DNA from: Pseudoalteromonas luteoviolacea
Lineage (GTDB): Bacteria > Pseudomonadota > Gammaproteobacteria > Enterobacterales > Alteromonadaceae
Direction of reading: 5' to 3'
NCBI RefSeq assembly: GCF_001696455.1
Contig: NZ_MAUJ01000012.1
Location: 54,009 to 118,008 of the forward strand
DNA: 64,000 nt
A program made the position numbers and the translations under genes. Position 1 is the first letter of the stretch. Each line of letters begins with the position of its first letter. Below the pieces are notes generated by a model. It saw nothing but the letters and a program-made list of their open reading frames with translations. It had not been told where the DNA came from and searched no databases. Below, piece by piece: positions 35,808 to 45,787 of this stretch.

Positions 35808-38800
35808 ATGTTTATCGAGTCCATTCTTTCCCAACAAAAATACTCGAGATATAATAGAATGTGTATTGAAAATAATAAAAGTTCCAATGCAAGTGATCTG
35901 TTTTCTTCAGCCGAGAGTTATGTTGTTTCTATCGTAAGCAAAGCGGTTGAAGGTAAAGATATTACTTTTAATTCAGAAACTTCATTTGGTGACTTTGGCG
36001 TTGACTCATTTCATGTTTTAAAAATAGTTAAACGGCTCGAAGAGGATTTTGGTCGTCTTCCAAAAACACTTTTGTTCGAATTTATAAACATTAAAGAGTT
36101 AACTTCCTATCTACTAGATTCCCACAAAGACACTTTCCTTTCCTTGCTGGGATCAACGTCCACCGCGACGCCAGACGATTTGGCGCACAGTGACAGCGAA
36201 CGGGCTGATGCAAATGCGCCTGTGGCCAATATTGAGGCACAGGCACCGACATCACCGCAGACGCGCAGCGAAGAGGAAGTTGAAGTTAAAGTCGACACCT
36301 CACCTATTCTGATTGATGATTTGAATCAGATTGATGACGCAGCAATTGCCACTGTCATTGCCCAACTCAATGCGGCTTATAAAAATGAAGGCACCATTTC
36401 AAGAGGGACGAGCAAGATAGCGCCAACGCTCTTTTTAGGCAGTTGCCAGCGCGGTTACTTTAACTTAGGTAAAAAGGGCGAGCTGGTATTGGCTTATTCC
36501 TATACGGGGGCCGTTGATGGATTTGACGATGTATTACTTGAGCTGACCAACTACTGTAAGCGTCATGCCTTAAAGCTCAATATCATGTCAGATGACAGTA
36601 TTCATCAAACTGGCGATATCCAATTTACCTCTACCCCCTTTGGGGCTGTTCAGCGGGTACTCAACCTGCAAAACTTTTCGCTTGGTGGCGGAAAAATGCG
36701 CCGGCTTCGCTACCTGGTATCCAAATATGAAAAGGTCGGTGAAGCCAAAACGGTTGAATATATCAGCGGTTCGGATCCTGATACCGATGCCCAGATCGGT
36801 GTTGTTATCGATCGCTGGTGTGAACTCAAGACAAAGGTTAACCCGCTAGTAGAAAAAGCAAAATCTGATATCGTTGCCGGTAAATTAGATGCCAGCCACC
36901 GTCTGTTCATCACTTACCTAGATGGGGCTATTTCCAATGTTATCCTCATCACTGCGATACAAGTGCCTGGCAACGGGTATTTGATGGATCTAGAGTTTTA
37001 TGCCGCGGATATGCCATTGGGTGGATTGGAATATGCCATCAGCCAAATTATTGAGCAGTTGATCACCGAGGGATGTGAATTATTTAGTTTAGGTGCCACA
37101 CTGGGTCCTAAGTTGAGCCCATCTGAGAACATGGACCCTGATCTAGATGGTATGCTAGACATCTTGCGCGCTCAGGATATTTTTGACGATCAGGGCAATT
37201 TACAGTTCAAAAATAAATTTAGACCGGAAAATAAAACCATTTTCTTAAGCCGTCCGGCGGATTATCAAGCGGCAGACGATGTCATTGATGTGATCCTAAT
37301 GATTGCTGAGCCCGGACAGCCCGAGGTGTTTCCAGTAATTACGGCAACGGACGAAGTGCCATTGACCGTGGAGGACGTATCGGCCACTGTGACGGTGGCC
37401 ACTGCCGCAGATGAAACGCCATCCAGTGCCACGCCGATTATCAACACCCCGGTACGCGCTGAGCCCATCAGTGAACAGCAAACACAAGAGCTGATTAAAG
37501 CCTGTCAACAACTGGGGTCACGCGGTAAAGCGCTGGTTGAAGCCGGTTTCAACGTCGCCAATGTGGCGGCAAAAAGTGTGGAGCACGATTTAAAAACGGA
37601 CTCATGGGCGAAATCGAGCTATCCATTTATCGAGCAGCATGTCAGTGGCTTACACAAGCACATTCAAAAAGCGAACAATGTGCATAAACAGCTCGCTACG
37701 GTGTTTCCTTTTGAGCATATCATCTGCACTAAGAGCGGTGCCTCTGCCGAGGCGATTTTATGTAAAGCGTGGCCGCAAAAAGGCGTGGTGCTGCAAAATA
37801 TCCTGTTTCCAACATTTATCTATAGTCTACTGGATAATGGCTTTACCCCTGTTGAGCTGCCACACGCTGATATTTACGATTTAAACCGTGCGAGTGAACA
37901 TAAAGCACACATCGATATCACGAGATTGCTCCGTGAGCTGGATGCACAGGCTCAGCCAGTCTCATTTGTCGGCATTGAGATCAGCAACAATGCTTCAGGC
38001 GGCAATGCGGTGTCACTTGGCCACCTCGCTGAATTGAAAAAGCACCTCGCGGCGCGCAATATTCCATTGGTGATGGACGCGACTCGCATTATGGAAAATG
38101 CATTGAACGCACCTGATGGCGACGCGAGTGCCTCTATTTGGCAGCGTGCGCGCTCAATCTGTGCCCACGCGGATGTGGTCACGGCCAGTTTGGCCAAGGA
38201 TTTTGGCATTAATCGAGGCGGGATCTTGGCGACCAACGATCCACAGCTGTTCAAGCGTTTCCAAGACGAAGCGGATAAATCGATTGACCGTATGGGACTC
38301 ATTGACAAAAAGCTGGTCTCACTGGCATTGGCTGATCAGGAAGCGGCCTCTGAGCGCCTACATACTCGTCAGAAACAACTCGCAACGCTACGCAATACCC
38401 TCACTCAAGCTGGCATCCCGCTTGTGCAGAGCTCGAATGCCCACTGTGTCTTAATTGATGTGAAAAAGCTGGACAGCTATGCCGCTTTGGCCTACCCAGT
38501 TGAATCGTTTTTGGCCTCCTTGTATCTCAATGCAGGCATTCAAGCCGCAGGCCACAATGTGGGAATGCAGCGCGATACCGCGTTGAATAATTTAGTACGT
38601 GTTGCACTGCCTCTTGGTCTTTCGGATCATGAACTTAACACGATTGCGCATAAAATGGTCGACGCCTTGTCGAGCCCACGTCATATCGTCGATATAAACA
38701 GGGTGGATGCGGACAATGGTGCGTTCTTATCGATGGGCGCCAGCTACACGCCGGTAAGGCTATTGAATGCTGGCGGGGACGATGCAAGCTCCGAAGCGCC

Positions 38801-41800
38801 GAGCCGTGACGCAGAGGCTGTGACAACGTCGGCCGATGTGGCGTCGCAGAACACGGCAAGCCACACGCCAAACAAGGAGGTGGTAGTGAGTGTGAGTAAT
38901 GCACCACAAGCGCGCGACAGCGAAGTCGGCGATATCGCAATTATCGGTATGGCGGGACGTTACCCAGGGGCTGATAACCTCGACCAATTATGGCAAAACC
39001 TCGTCGACAGCAAAGACTGTATTACGGATATTCCACAGGACCGTCTAGACAAAAGAACGGCCAGCCACAAAGCGTCTTACCGTGGTGGCTTTATTAACAA
39101 TGTCGATAAATTTGACTCGCTGTTCTTCAATATTTCTCCGCGAGAAGCGGAAATGCTTGACCCGCAAGAGCGCCTGATGCTTGAAACCGCATGGGAAGCA
39201 TTGGAAGATGGTGGCTACTACCCTGAATTACTGCAAAATGCCGATGGCCAAAATGGCAAAGTCGGTGTGTTTGTCGGCGGCGTTTGGTCAATGTACCAAA
39301 TACTCGGCGTCGAGCAAAAAATGGCCGGTAATCCTGTGACGCCGAATTCATTTATGTGGAGTTTGGCAAATAGGATCTCTTACTGGATGAATTTGACAGG
39401 TCCAAGTTTAACCATAGATACCGCCTGTTCATCCAGCCTGACGGCGATGTACTACGCATGTCAAAGTATCAATAAAGGCGACTGTCAAAGTGCCATTGTC
39501 GGTGGGGTGAACCTCGATATTCATCAACATAAATATGATATTAACCACAATGGTGGGGCACTGTCCGAAGATGGTGTGTGTCGTAGCTTTGGTGCGAATG
39601 CCAATGGGTATGTGGCGGGAGAGGGGGTCAATGCACTTTACCTTAAGCCGTTGAAACAAGCGATAGCGGACAAAGATAATATCCATGGTGTGATCCGGGG
39701 GATTGGTGTAAATCATGGTGGCAGAACCAATGGATACACGGTACCCAGTCCAAAGTCACAGGCCAATTTGATTTCTGACGTACTGGCAGAAGCGCAGATC
39801 AACGCTGCCACCATCGGCTACGTTGAGGCCCATGGTACAGGCACCGAATTAGGGGACCCGATAGAGATCACGGGCCTAACTCGGGCATTTAGCGCCGATA
39901 ACGTCCCAGCTCAGTCTTGCGCTATTGGCTCTATCAAGACCAATATTGGACATTTAGAGGCCGCAGCGGGGATAGCTGGGGTGACCAAGGCCTTGTTGCA
40001 GATGAAGCACAAAACCTTAGTGCCATCCCTACACTCGGCGCAGCTCAATGAACATATTGATTTTGCCAGCAGCCCATTTGAGGTGCAACAGATCCTTGCC
40101 CCATGGCAACCGGCTTCCTTGGAGGGCGTTGAACAGCCATTGCGTGCTTCCATTAGCTCTTTTGGTGCCGGGGGGGCGAACGCACACTTGGTGATTGAAG
40201 CCTATAACCCAGTCGATACTGAGGCTAAATCGAATGACGCCACGCTGAGATTGTTCCCACTCTCTGCTCGCACTGCACAACAGCTTACGCAACAAGCGCA
40301 AAGACTGCTGCACTTTTTAGAGCAGGATACACCGCCCCCTCGTCTCGCGGATATCGCCTTTACCTTGCAGATGGGCAGAAAAGCATTTGATCACCGCTTG
40401 GCCATTTTGGCATCGTCTCAGCAACAGCTGATTGAGCGATTGCTGTGCTTTATTGATACCCAAGCGCACTCAGATGTGATTGTCGCAAACACCAAAGACA
40501 GCAAGCGTGTCTCTGGGCTACTTTCGACACAAGAGAATGCAGAGATCATTGACATGATCGCCAGTAAGGGCGATCCCCGTAAGATTGCCACTTTGTGGGC
40601 TGAAGGGTTTGTCGATGACTTACAATTTATAAAAACCGACTCACCGCAGCGTCGCGTATCGTTACCGCTTTATCCGTTTGCTGATAAACGCCACTGGATT
40701 GAAGCGCATGAAGCACCGCTGGGCACCCTTGACAGTATTCACCCCAATATTGACTCAAACGAATCAACCTTTAACGCGCAAGTGTTTACCAAGTCGTTTA
40801 CGGCAAAAGACTTCTGTATTTACGACCACCTAGTGTCGAATATTCCGACTCTACCGGGTGTTGCATATCTCGATATGGCACGCGTTACGGCTGAGCAGGC
40901 CCTTAATCGACCGGTGCACAAAGTGTATAACGTGATCTGGGTGAGTCCGCTAACCGTCGATGGACAAAACACCACAGAAGCCAAAGTGGAACTGATACCA
41001 AAAGGCAACTCAGTGAACTTTGAAATATATGGGGAAGCGGACGATCAGACACGCAAGGTCTACTGTCAGGGTAAAATTGCTTATCGTGGCAGTGCATCCG
41101 AAGAGATCCCTGAAGAATACATCGACATCGATGCCGTCAAATCACGCAGTGCTTTGGTTGCCAAAGGGGCGGAGTCTTACCCGCAGTTCCATGAATTGGG
41201 CTTGCAATTAGGGCCTAGCTTCCAAGTATTACAAGATGTCTACAAAAATGATGACGAAATCTTAGGTGAGTTGCAGATCCCGGCATGTCGTCGTGACGAT
41301 TTCAATCGCTTTATTTTACATCCGTCATTGATGGATGGGTCATTGCAAGCTGGTATGGCGGCAAGCCTAGGCGCTCAGTCTGGCACTATGTATGTGCCTT
41401 ATTCAATCGGTGAAGTGGAAGTTTACCATCCGCTCACTGAGCGCTGTTTCAGTTACATTCAGAAGGTGAATGAACCGCATTCTAAGCTCTCTAAAGCCAA
41501 TGTGACCATTGTGGATGAAACGGGCCGCGTTTTGGTGAAGATCAAAGAGTCCATCGGGGTACCTTTGGTGGATGTTCATGAAAAACCAAGCGAGACGGCA
41601 TCCTCTGTGGCTGAGACGAACGAGTTTGAGCCGCTTTACTACGCTTATGACTGGTCAGAGGCGGAGCTGGACTGCACGGCTGAGATACGGATAACCCTGT
41701 TCAGGCCGTGGCATTTGTTGATCAGGATACGGCGCAATGGCTCACTCAAGCAAACACAGGCATTACGTATGTGTGTGTTGAGCAAGGGGACGAAAACGCC

Positions 41801-41828
41801 CAATTGGCAGCAGATAGGTTTACTGTAA
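35808..41828 (+). CDS. trans-AT PKS, segment 1: ACP, DUF2156-like, PLP lyase, KS, DH (frame broken near 41.69 kb)
   Basis: Domains: ACP (~33-113, Ser in GVDSF at 36006-36008), DUF2156/LPG-synthetase-like domain (~208-487), PLP-dependent beta-eliminating lyase domain (~550-958; D757, R760, K797), KS (~1042-1465, C1207) and DH (~1640-1925; HLVSNIPTLP and DGSLQ). No AT. The last ~45 codons up to the stop at 41828 are out of frame. From about 41684 the natural continuation (DNPVQAVAFVDQD...) lies in another frame, consistent with one missing base at ~41682-41690. The true gene almost certainly spans 35808-47696 (~3960 residues). An ACP as the first domain implies that it completes a module begun on a preceding PKS not in the window, or receives the chain from it. 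It is the first gene of the right-arm operon. Confidence 0.88.
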   Translation: MFIESILSQQKYSRYNRMCIENNKSSNASDLFSSAESYVVSIVSKAVEGKDITFNSETSFGDFGVDSFHVLKIVKRLEEDFGRLPKTLLFEFINIKELTSYLLDSHKDTFLSLLGSTSTATPDDLAHSDSERADANAPVANIEAQAPTSPQTRSEEEVEVKVDTSPILIDDLNQIDDAAIATVIAQLNAAYKNEGTISRGTSKIAPTLFLGSCQRGYFNLGKKGELVLAYSYTGAVDGFDDVLLELTNYCKRHALKLNIMSDDSIHQTGDIQFTSTPFGAVQRVLNLQNFSLGGGKMRRLRYLVSKYEKVGEAKTVEYISGSDPDTDAQIGVVIDRWCELKTKVNPLVEKAKSDIVAGKLDASHRLFITYLDGAISNVILITAIQVPGNGYLMDLEFYAADMPLGGLEYAISQIIEQLITEGCELFSLGATLGPKLSPSENMDPDLDGMLDILRAQDIFDDQGNLQFKNKFRPENKTIFLSRPADYQAADDVIDVILMIAEPGQPEVFPVITATDEVPLTVEDVSATVTVATAADETPSSATPIINTPVRAEPISEQQTQELIKACQQLGSRGKALVEAGFNVANVAAKSVEHDLKTDSWAKSSYPFIEQHVSGLHKHIQKANNVHKQLATVFPFEHIICTKSGASAEAILCKAWPQKGVVLQNILFPTFIYSLLDNGFTPVELPHADIYDLNRASEHKAHIDITRLLRELDAQAQPVSFVGIEISNNASGGNAVSLGHLAELKKHLAARNIPLVMDATRIMENALNAPDGDASASIWQRARSICAHADVVTASLAKDFGINRGGILATNDPQLFKRFQDEADKSIDRMGLIDKKLVSLALADQEAASERLHTRQKQLATLRNTLTQAGIPLVQSSNAHCVLIDVKKLDSYAALAYPVESFLASLYLNAGIQAAGHNVGMQRDTALNNLVRVALPLGLSDHELNTIAHKMVDALSSPRHIVDINRVDADNGAFLSMGASYTPVRLLNAGGDDASSEAPSRDAEAVTTSADVASQNTASHTPNKEVVVSVSNAPQARDSEVGDIAIIGMAGRYPGADNLDQLWQNLVDSKDCITDIPQDRLDKRTASHKASYRGGFINNVDKFDSLFFNISPREAEMLDPQERLMLETAWEALEDGGYYPELLQNADGQNGKVGVFVGGVWSMYQILGVEQKMAGNPVTPNSFMWSLANRISYWMNLTGPSLTIDTACSSSLTAMYYACQSINKGDCQSAIVGGVNLDIHQHKYDINHNGGALSEDGVCRSFGANANGYVAGEGVNALYLKPLKQAIADKDNIHGVIRGIGVNHGGRTNGYTVPSPKSQANLISDVLAEAQINAATIGYVEAHGTGTELGDPIEITGLTRAFSADNVPAQSCAIGSIKTNIGHLEAAAGIAGVTKALLQMKHKTLVPSLHSAQLNEHIDFASSPFEVQQILAPWQPASLEGVEQPLRASISSFGAGGANAHLVIEAYNPVDTEAKSNDATLRLFPLSARTAQQLTQQAQRLLHFLEQDTPPPRLADIAFTLQMGRKAFDHRLAILASSQQQLIERLLCFIDTQAHSDVIVANTKDSKRVSGLLSTQENAEIIDMIASKGDPRKIATLWAEGFVDDLQFIKTDSPQRRVSLPLYPFADKRHWIEAHEAPLGTLDSIHPNIDSNESTFNAQVFTKSFTAKDFCIYDHLVSNIPTLPGVAYLDMARVTAEQALNRPVHKVYNVIWVSPLTVDGQNTTEAKVELIPKGNSVNFEIYGEADDQTRKVYCQGKIAYRGSASEEIPEEYIDIDAVKSRSALVAKGAESYPQFHELGLQLGPSFQVLQDVYKNDDEILGELQIPACRRDDFNRFILHPSLMDGSLQAGMAASLGAQSGTMYVPYSIGEVEVYHPLTERCFSYIQKVNEPHSKLSKANVTIVDETGRVLVKIKESIGVPLVDVHEKPSETASSVAETNEFEPLYYAYDWSEAELDCTAEIRITLFRPWHLLIRIRRNGSLKQTQALRMCVLSKGTKTPNWQQIGLL
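36430..38680 (+). other. DUF2156-like plus PLP C-S lyase didomain (resembles leinamycin DUF-SH)
   Basis: 36430-37265 encodes a GNAT-fold domain like the C-terminus of phosphatidylglycerol lysyltransferases (VIDRWCELK, MDLEFYAADMPLGGLEYAI, FSLGATLGPKL). 37460-38680 encodes a domain of the tryptophanase/tyrosine phenol-lyase family: IEISNNASGGNAVSL, MDATRIMENA (D757 to the PLP pyridine nitrogen, R760) and TASLAKDFGINRGG (K797 as Schiff-base lysine). In leinamycin-type PKSs a DUF-SH pair adds cysteine-derived sulfur to the chain and cleaves the C-S bond. The same chemistry here is an inference from domain order and the intact PLP residues. Confidence 0.75.
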
Positions 41829-44800
41829 ACCCGAATGATCCCGCGAGCTTTGCATGGTTGTTAGCACAACTACAGCAAAATGGGGTCACGCTAGAGCGTC
41901 TATGTTACGCCTGGACACGCAATGCAGCGTCACACTCTGCCGTGCTTGAAAGTGGCTTGTTCTGGTTCCATGCGCTGTGTCAAGCGCTGGTCAACAACGG
42001 TAACAATAACTTAGATGTGCTCTACCTGTACCAATCTCAGGCAGACCACAATGATTGCGTTCACGAGTCTGTGAATGGTTATATCAGAACATTACAAGCG
42101 GAAGTGACGGGGATCCGTGGCAAGGTATTAGCACTGGATCCCGAGTGCAATGACGTATCTGCCATCGCTGCTCAAGAATTATTAGACCGTGACTTTGTAA
42201 ATAATACCACGGTGAAATACCAAAGCGGCACACGCTTAGTGCGCGCAGTGAAACAGTGTCAACTGGGTGCTGAGACTTCACCGGACAAGGCATTGCATGC
42301 ACTGAAAGAAAAAGGTGTTTACCTCATTACGGGCGGTTTAGGGGGCATCGGCCATATTATGGCTCGCTACCTTGCTAAGCACTATCGTGCCACGCTTATC
42401 CTGATTGGTCGCTCTGCCTTAGATGACGCAAAATCGACCCAAATTGATGCACTTAAACAGCTTGGCTCTGAGGTGGTGTACTATCAGGGCAGTGTCTCTT
42501 GTGATGACTTTATGGCGCAACTTGTCGCACAGTGTCAAACCAAATATGGCGCGGTACACGGGGTGATCCACTCCGCAGGTGCCCTCAATGATTCCTTGAT
42601 CAGAAACAAGTCGCGGGCTGAGTTTGAGGCAGTACTTGAATCTAAAGTCGCCGGTACACTGTGCCTAGATAATGCCACGCGAGACGCTGAACTCGACTTC
42701 TTTGTCACCTTCTCATCCATGGCCGCTGTGGGCGGGAACTTGGGTCAAGGTGACTATGCATTTGCTAACCACTTTATGGATACCTACTGTCGCCACAGAG
42801 CACAGCAGGTGAGTGCCGGACAGCGCTCTGGTAAGTCTCTCAGTATTAACTGGTCGATTTGGAAAGAAGGCGGCATGCAATTAGATGCCGCAACCGAGCA
42901 GTTCTTCCAAACTCAGTTGGGGATCAAGCCACTGCAGTCTCAGTTGGGTATCGACGCATTCTTAAACGGTTTACTTTCGGATAAATCAAACTTTGTGGTT
43001 GTAGATGGTAAGAAAGAAATCCTTGAACCAGCGTGGGGGATCACGAAGAAATCCACACCTGCTGCCGAGCAGAGCACAGCCGCAGACAGTCCTGAGAGTG
43101 TGTCACCCGGGCAGGAAGTAAACAACGCCCTCGTTGATTCGGTAAGAGATGACATCTCCGAGATAGTGAAGGACTTCCTAAAACTGTCTGACGACGAATT
43201 AGATACCGAAGCATTGCTGCTAGATCTAGGCTTCGACTCCATGGCACTGGCTTCTTTTGCCAACGACCTCAATGATAAATACGGGTTAGAAATCACCCCT
43301 GTGATGTTCTTTGAATATCCAAATATTGAGCAAGTATCAGCTTACATTGCCAGCCAATCACCCAGCTCTGAGCACAGTCAAAGTGAGCCAGTGGTCGCGA
43401 CACCACAAGAGAGCTTGGCAGTGACGGCACAGCCAAGTCATCAAGACGATACGCTTGCCATCTCGATCAATAAGGGCGGCGAGTTATTGGCTGAGCCTGG
43501 GGCTGCCGCGCAACAAGTGGTACAGAGAAATCCACAAGACTTTATAGCCAATCGATTTATTGATACGCCGATTGCGATTGTGGGGATGAGCGGAGTGATG
43601 CCGCAATCAGATGATCTAGATGAATTCTGGCGCAACCTGATCGGGGCAACAGATAACATGGTGACTTTGGTCCCGCAAGACCGCTGGGATTGGCAGGAAT
43701 ACTATGGCGATCCGCTAGAGGAAGAGAACAAAACCAAATCCAAGTGGGGCGGATTTATGCGCAACGTCGACCAATTCGACCCACTATTCTTTGGGATTTC
43801 ACCCCGTGAAGCCCAGATGATGGACCCACAACAGCGTATTTTCCTACAAACGGTATGCGGTGCCATTGAAGATGCCGGTCATAAGATCTCCGACTTAGCG
43901 GGCACCAAAACGGGCCTATTTGTTGGGGCGTCTACCCGTGAATACCTAGACCTCATGGGGATGCAAAAAGTGCAGCTGGATGGGTACTCAGCATCGGGTA
44001 CATCCCATGCTATTTTGGCCAACCGAGTCTCTTATCTACTGGATATTCGAGGACCAAGTGCCCCATTAGATACGGCATGTTCGAGCTCTTTAGTTGCCTT
44101 GCACCGTGCCATTGAGTCAATCCACACTGGCAGCTGTGATATGGCTATTGTGGGGGGGGTACAGGTTATGCTGACACCTGCGGGCTTTATTTCTTTTGAT
44201 GCCGCTGGGATGCTAGCCAGTGATGGTCGCTGTAAAACGTTTGACGAAGCCGCGAATGGATATGTGCGTGGTGAAGGTTCAGGTGCCATCCTGATCAAAA
44301 CCCTTGCCGATGCCAAGCGCGATGGCGATCATGTTTATGCTCTGGTACGTGCTACGGCCGAGAATCACGGTGGTAAAGCGAGCATGCTAACTGCGCCAAA
44401 CAGAAAAGCGCAAACCGATGCCATTGTGGAAGCCTATGAAAAATCAGGCCTAGATCCACGCAGAGTGGGATTCGTTGAATGTCATGGTACAGGCACAAGC
44501 TTAGGCGACCCGATCGAAATCGATGCACTCAAGAGTGCGTTCGATATTTTATACAAAAAACAAGGCGTGACAGAAGTGCAGCCGCACATCGGGTTAACGT
44601 CTGCAAAGACCAATATCGGTCACTTAGAAACGGCGGCGGGGATTGCAGGGTTACTTAAAATCCTTTTGGCTATCAAGCACAAGCAAATACCACCGCTGTT
44701 GCACTTCAATAAACTCAACCCATACATCAATTTAGAAGGCTCTCCGCTGTATATTGTTGATGAGCCAAAAGAGTGGCAAGCGGTGTTGGATGAGCGCGGC

Positions 44801-45787
44801 GAAGCGTTACCCAGAGTGGCGAGCCTAAGCTCATTTGGCTTTGGGGGCGCAAACGTGCATGTGGTATTTGAAGAATACGGCAATACAGTGACGTCTAGCG
44901 TTGACAGCCAAGCGCAAACACACTTATTTGTATTGTCAGCCAAGAACAAGCAGACACTCGACAACTACGTGGCTAACGTGAAGCGCGATCTGGAAGTAAA
45001 TACGTATGCGCCAATCGAAATCGCGCATACGCTTCAGGTTGGTAGAGATAGTTTGGAATGTCGTGTGGCCTTGCCATTTAAGACGCAAGCTGAGTTGATA
45101 GCAAAACTGACCGACTACCTGAATGAAGAGGTAGAAGGTGACGAGTGTTATACCGGCGCAGTGAAGAAACGCAATATCACGCAGTTAGATGATAAGACGC
45201 TGCGTAACCTGTTAAATAACCATGATTTTGCACAACTGGCAGAGCTTTGGTGTCAGGGCAAAAACATCAATTGGGGTGTGTTGTATCAAGACCGAGTGGT
45301 GCAAAGACTCAACCTACCTACTTACCCATTTAGTAAAGAAAGCTATTGGTTTGAAGTGCCTGCACAAGGCTTGGCGGACGTTAACAGCATCGTATCCAGT
45401 AAGCTTCATCCACTGGTTCATGAAAATGTATCGACGATAGAGGGGGTAGTCTTTAGGTCGCATGTTAGTGACATCGCGCACTTAGTGGAGACACAGGTGG
45501 TGCAAGAGGCCGCCGCAGGGAATGAACAGCTCGCGGCACGCAGCAGCAGTTTACCGTGTTTGCTGAGCATGGCTAAATTCAGTGCACAGCGCGCACTTGA
45601 TGCCTCACTCAATGACGGCATAGAGCTGTTCGGGGTTGAGCTCTTGCCACAGCACACGTGCTCGAATGAGGGCGTGTTCAATACCCGATTAACCCAGATT
45701 GCGTCGCCAGATGACACCACTGCGCGTATTGGTTTCAAGGTTACACACGAGACTGCGAGCGAGTACGGTGCACACCTTGCTGTGTAG
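41708..45787 (+). CDS. trans-AT PKS, segment 2: KR, ACP, KS, start of DH0 (same gene as the neighbours)
   Basis: The frame is open from 41684. It encodes the KR structural and catalytic parts (YLITGGLGGIGH at ~42318; FSSMAAVGGNLGQGDYAFAN), an ACP (GFDSMAL, ~43230), a KS (DTACSSSLVAL at ~44069; ECHGTGTSLGDP; NIGHLE) and the first part of a DH-like domain without the catalytic His. The GTG at 41708 is only the first possible start codon; there is no ribosome site, and domain continuity shows that it is the interior of one PKS. The frame ends early at 45787 because of one extra G at 45767/45768. Removing it gives ...HETASEYVHTLLCSGKAQ..., which joins segment 3 smoothly. Confidence 0.85.
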   Translation: MAFVDQDTAQWLTQANTGITYVCVEQGDENAQLAADRFTVNPNDPASFAWLLAQLQQNGVTLERLCYAWTRNAASHSAVLESGLFWFHALCQALVNNGNNNLDVLYLYQSQADHNDCVHESVNGYIRTLQAEVTGIRGKVLALDPECNDVSAIAAQELLDRDFVNNTTVKYQSGTRLVRAVKQCQLGAETSPDKALHALKEKGVYLITGGLGGIGHIMARYLAKHYRATLILIGRSALDDAKSTQIDALKQLGSEVVYYQGSVSCDDFMAQLVAQCQTKYGAVHGVIHSAGALNDSLIRNKSRAEFEAVLESKVAGTLCLDNATRDAELDFFVTFSSMAAVGGNLGQGDYAFANHFMDTYCRHRAQQVSAGQRSGKSLSINWSIWKEGGMQLDAATEQFFQTQLGIKPLQSQLGIDAFLNGLLSDKSNFVVVDGKKEILEPAWGITKKSTPAAEQSTAADSPESVSPGQEVNNALVDSVRDDISEIVKDFLKLSDDELDTEALLLDLGFDSMALASFANDLNDKYGLEITPVMFFEYPNIEQVSAYIASQSPSSEHSQSEPVVATPQESLAVTAQPSHQDDTLAISINKGGELLAEPGAAAQQVVQRNPQDFIANRFIDTPIAIVGMSGVMPQSDDLDEFWRNLIGATDNMVTLVPQDRWDWQEYYGDPLEEENKTKSKWGGFMRNVDQFDPLFFGISPREAQMMDPQQRIFLQTVCGAIEDAGHKISDLAGTKTGLFVGASTREYLDLMGMQKVQLDGYSASGTSHAILANRVSYLLDIRGPSAPLDTACSSSLVALHRAIESIHTGSCDMAIVGGVQVMLTPAGFISFDAAGMLASDGRCKTFDEAANGYVRGEGSGAILIKTLADAKRDGDHVYALVRATAENHGGKASMLTAPNRKAQTDAIVEAYEKSGLDPRRVGFVECHGTGTSLGDPIEIDALKSAFDILYKKQGVTEVQPHIGLTSAKTNIGHLETAAGIAGLLKILLAIKHKQIPPLLHFNKLNPYINLEGSPLYIVDEPKEWQAVLDERGEALPRVASLSSFGFGGANVHVVFEEYGNTVTSSVDSQAQTHLFVLSAKNKQTLDNYVANVKRDLEVNTYAPIEIAHTLQVGRDSLECRVALPFKTQAELIAKLTDYLNEEVEGDECYTGAVKKRNITQLDDKTLRNLLNNHDFAQLAELWCQGKNINWGVLYQDRVVQRLNLPTYPFSKESYWFEVPAQGLADVNSIVSSKLHPLVHENVSTIEGVVFRSHVSDIAHLVETQVVQEAAAGNEQLAARSSSLPCLLSMAKFSAQRALDASLNDGIELFGVELLPQHTCSNEGVFNTRLTQIASPDDTTARIGFKVTHETASEYGAHLAV

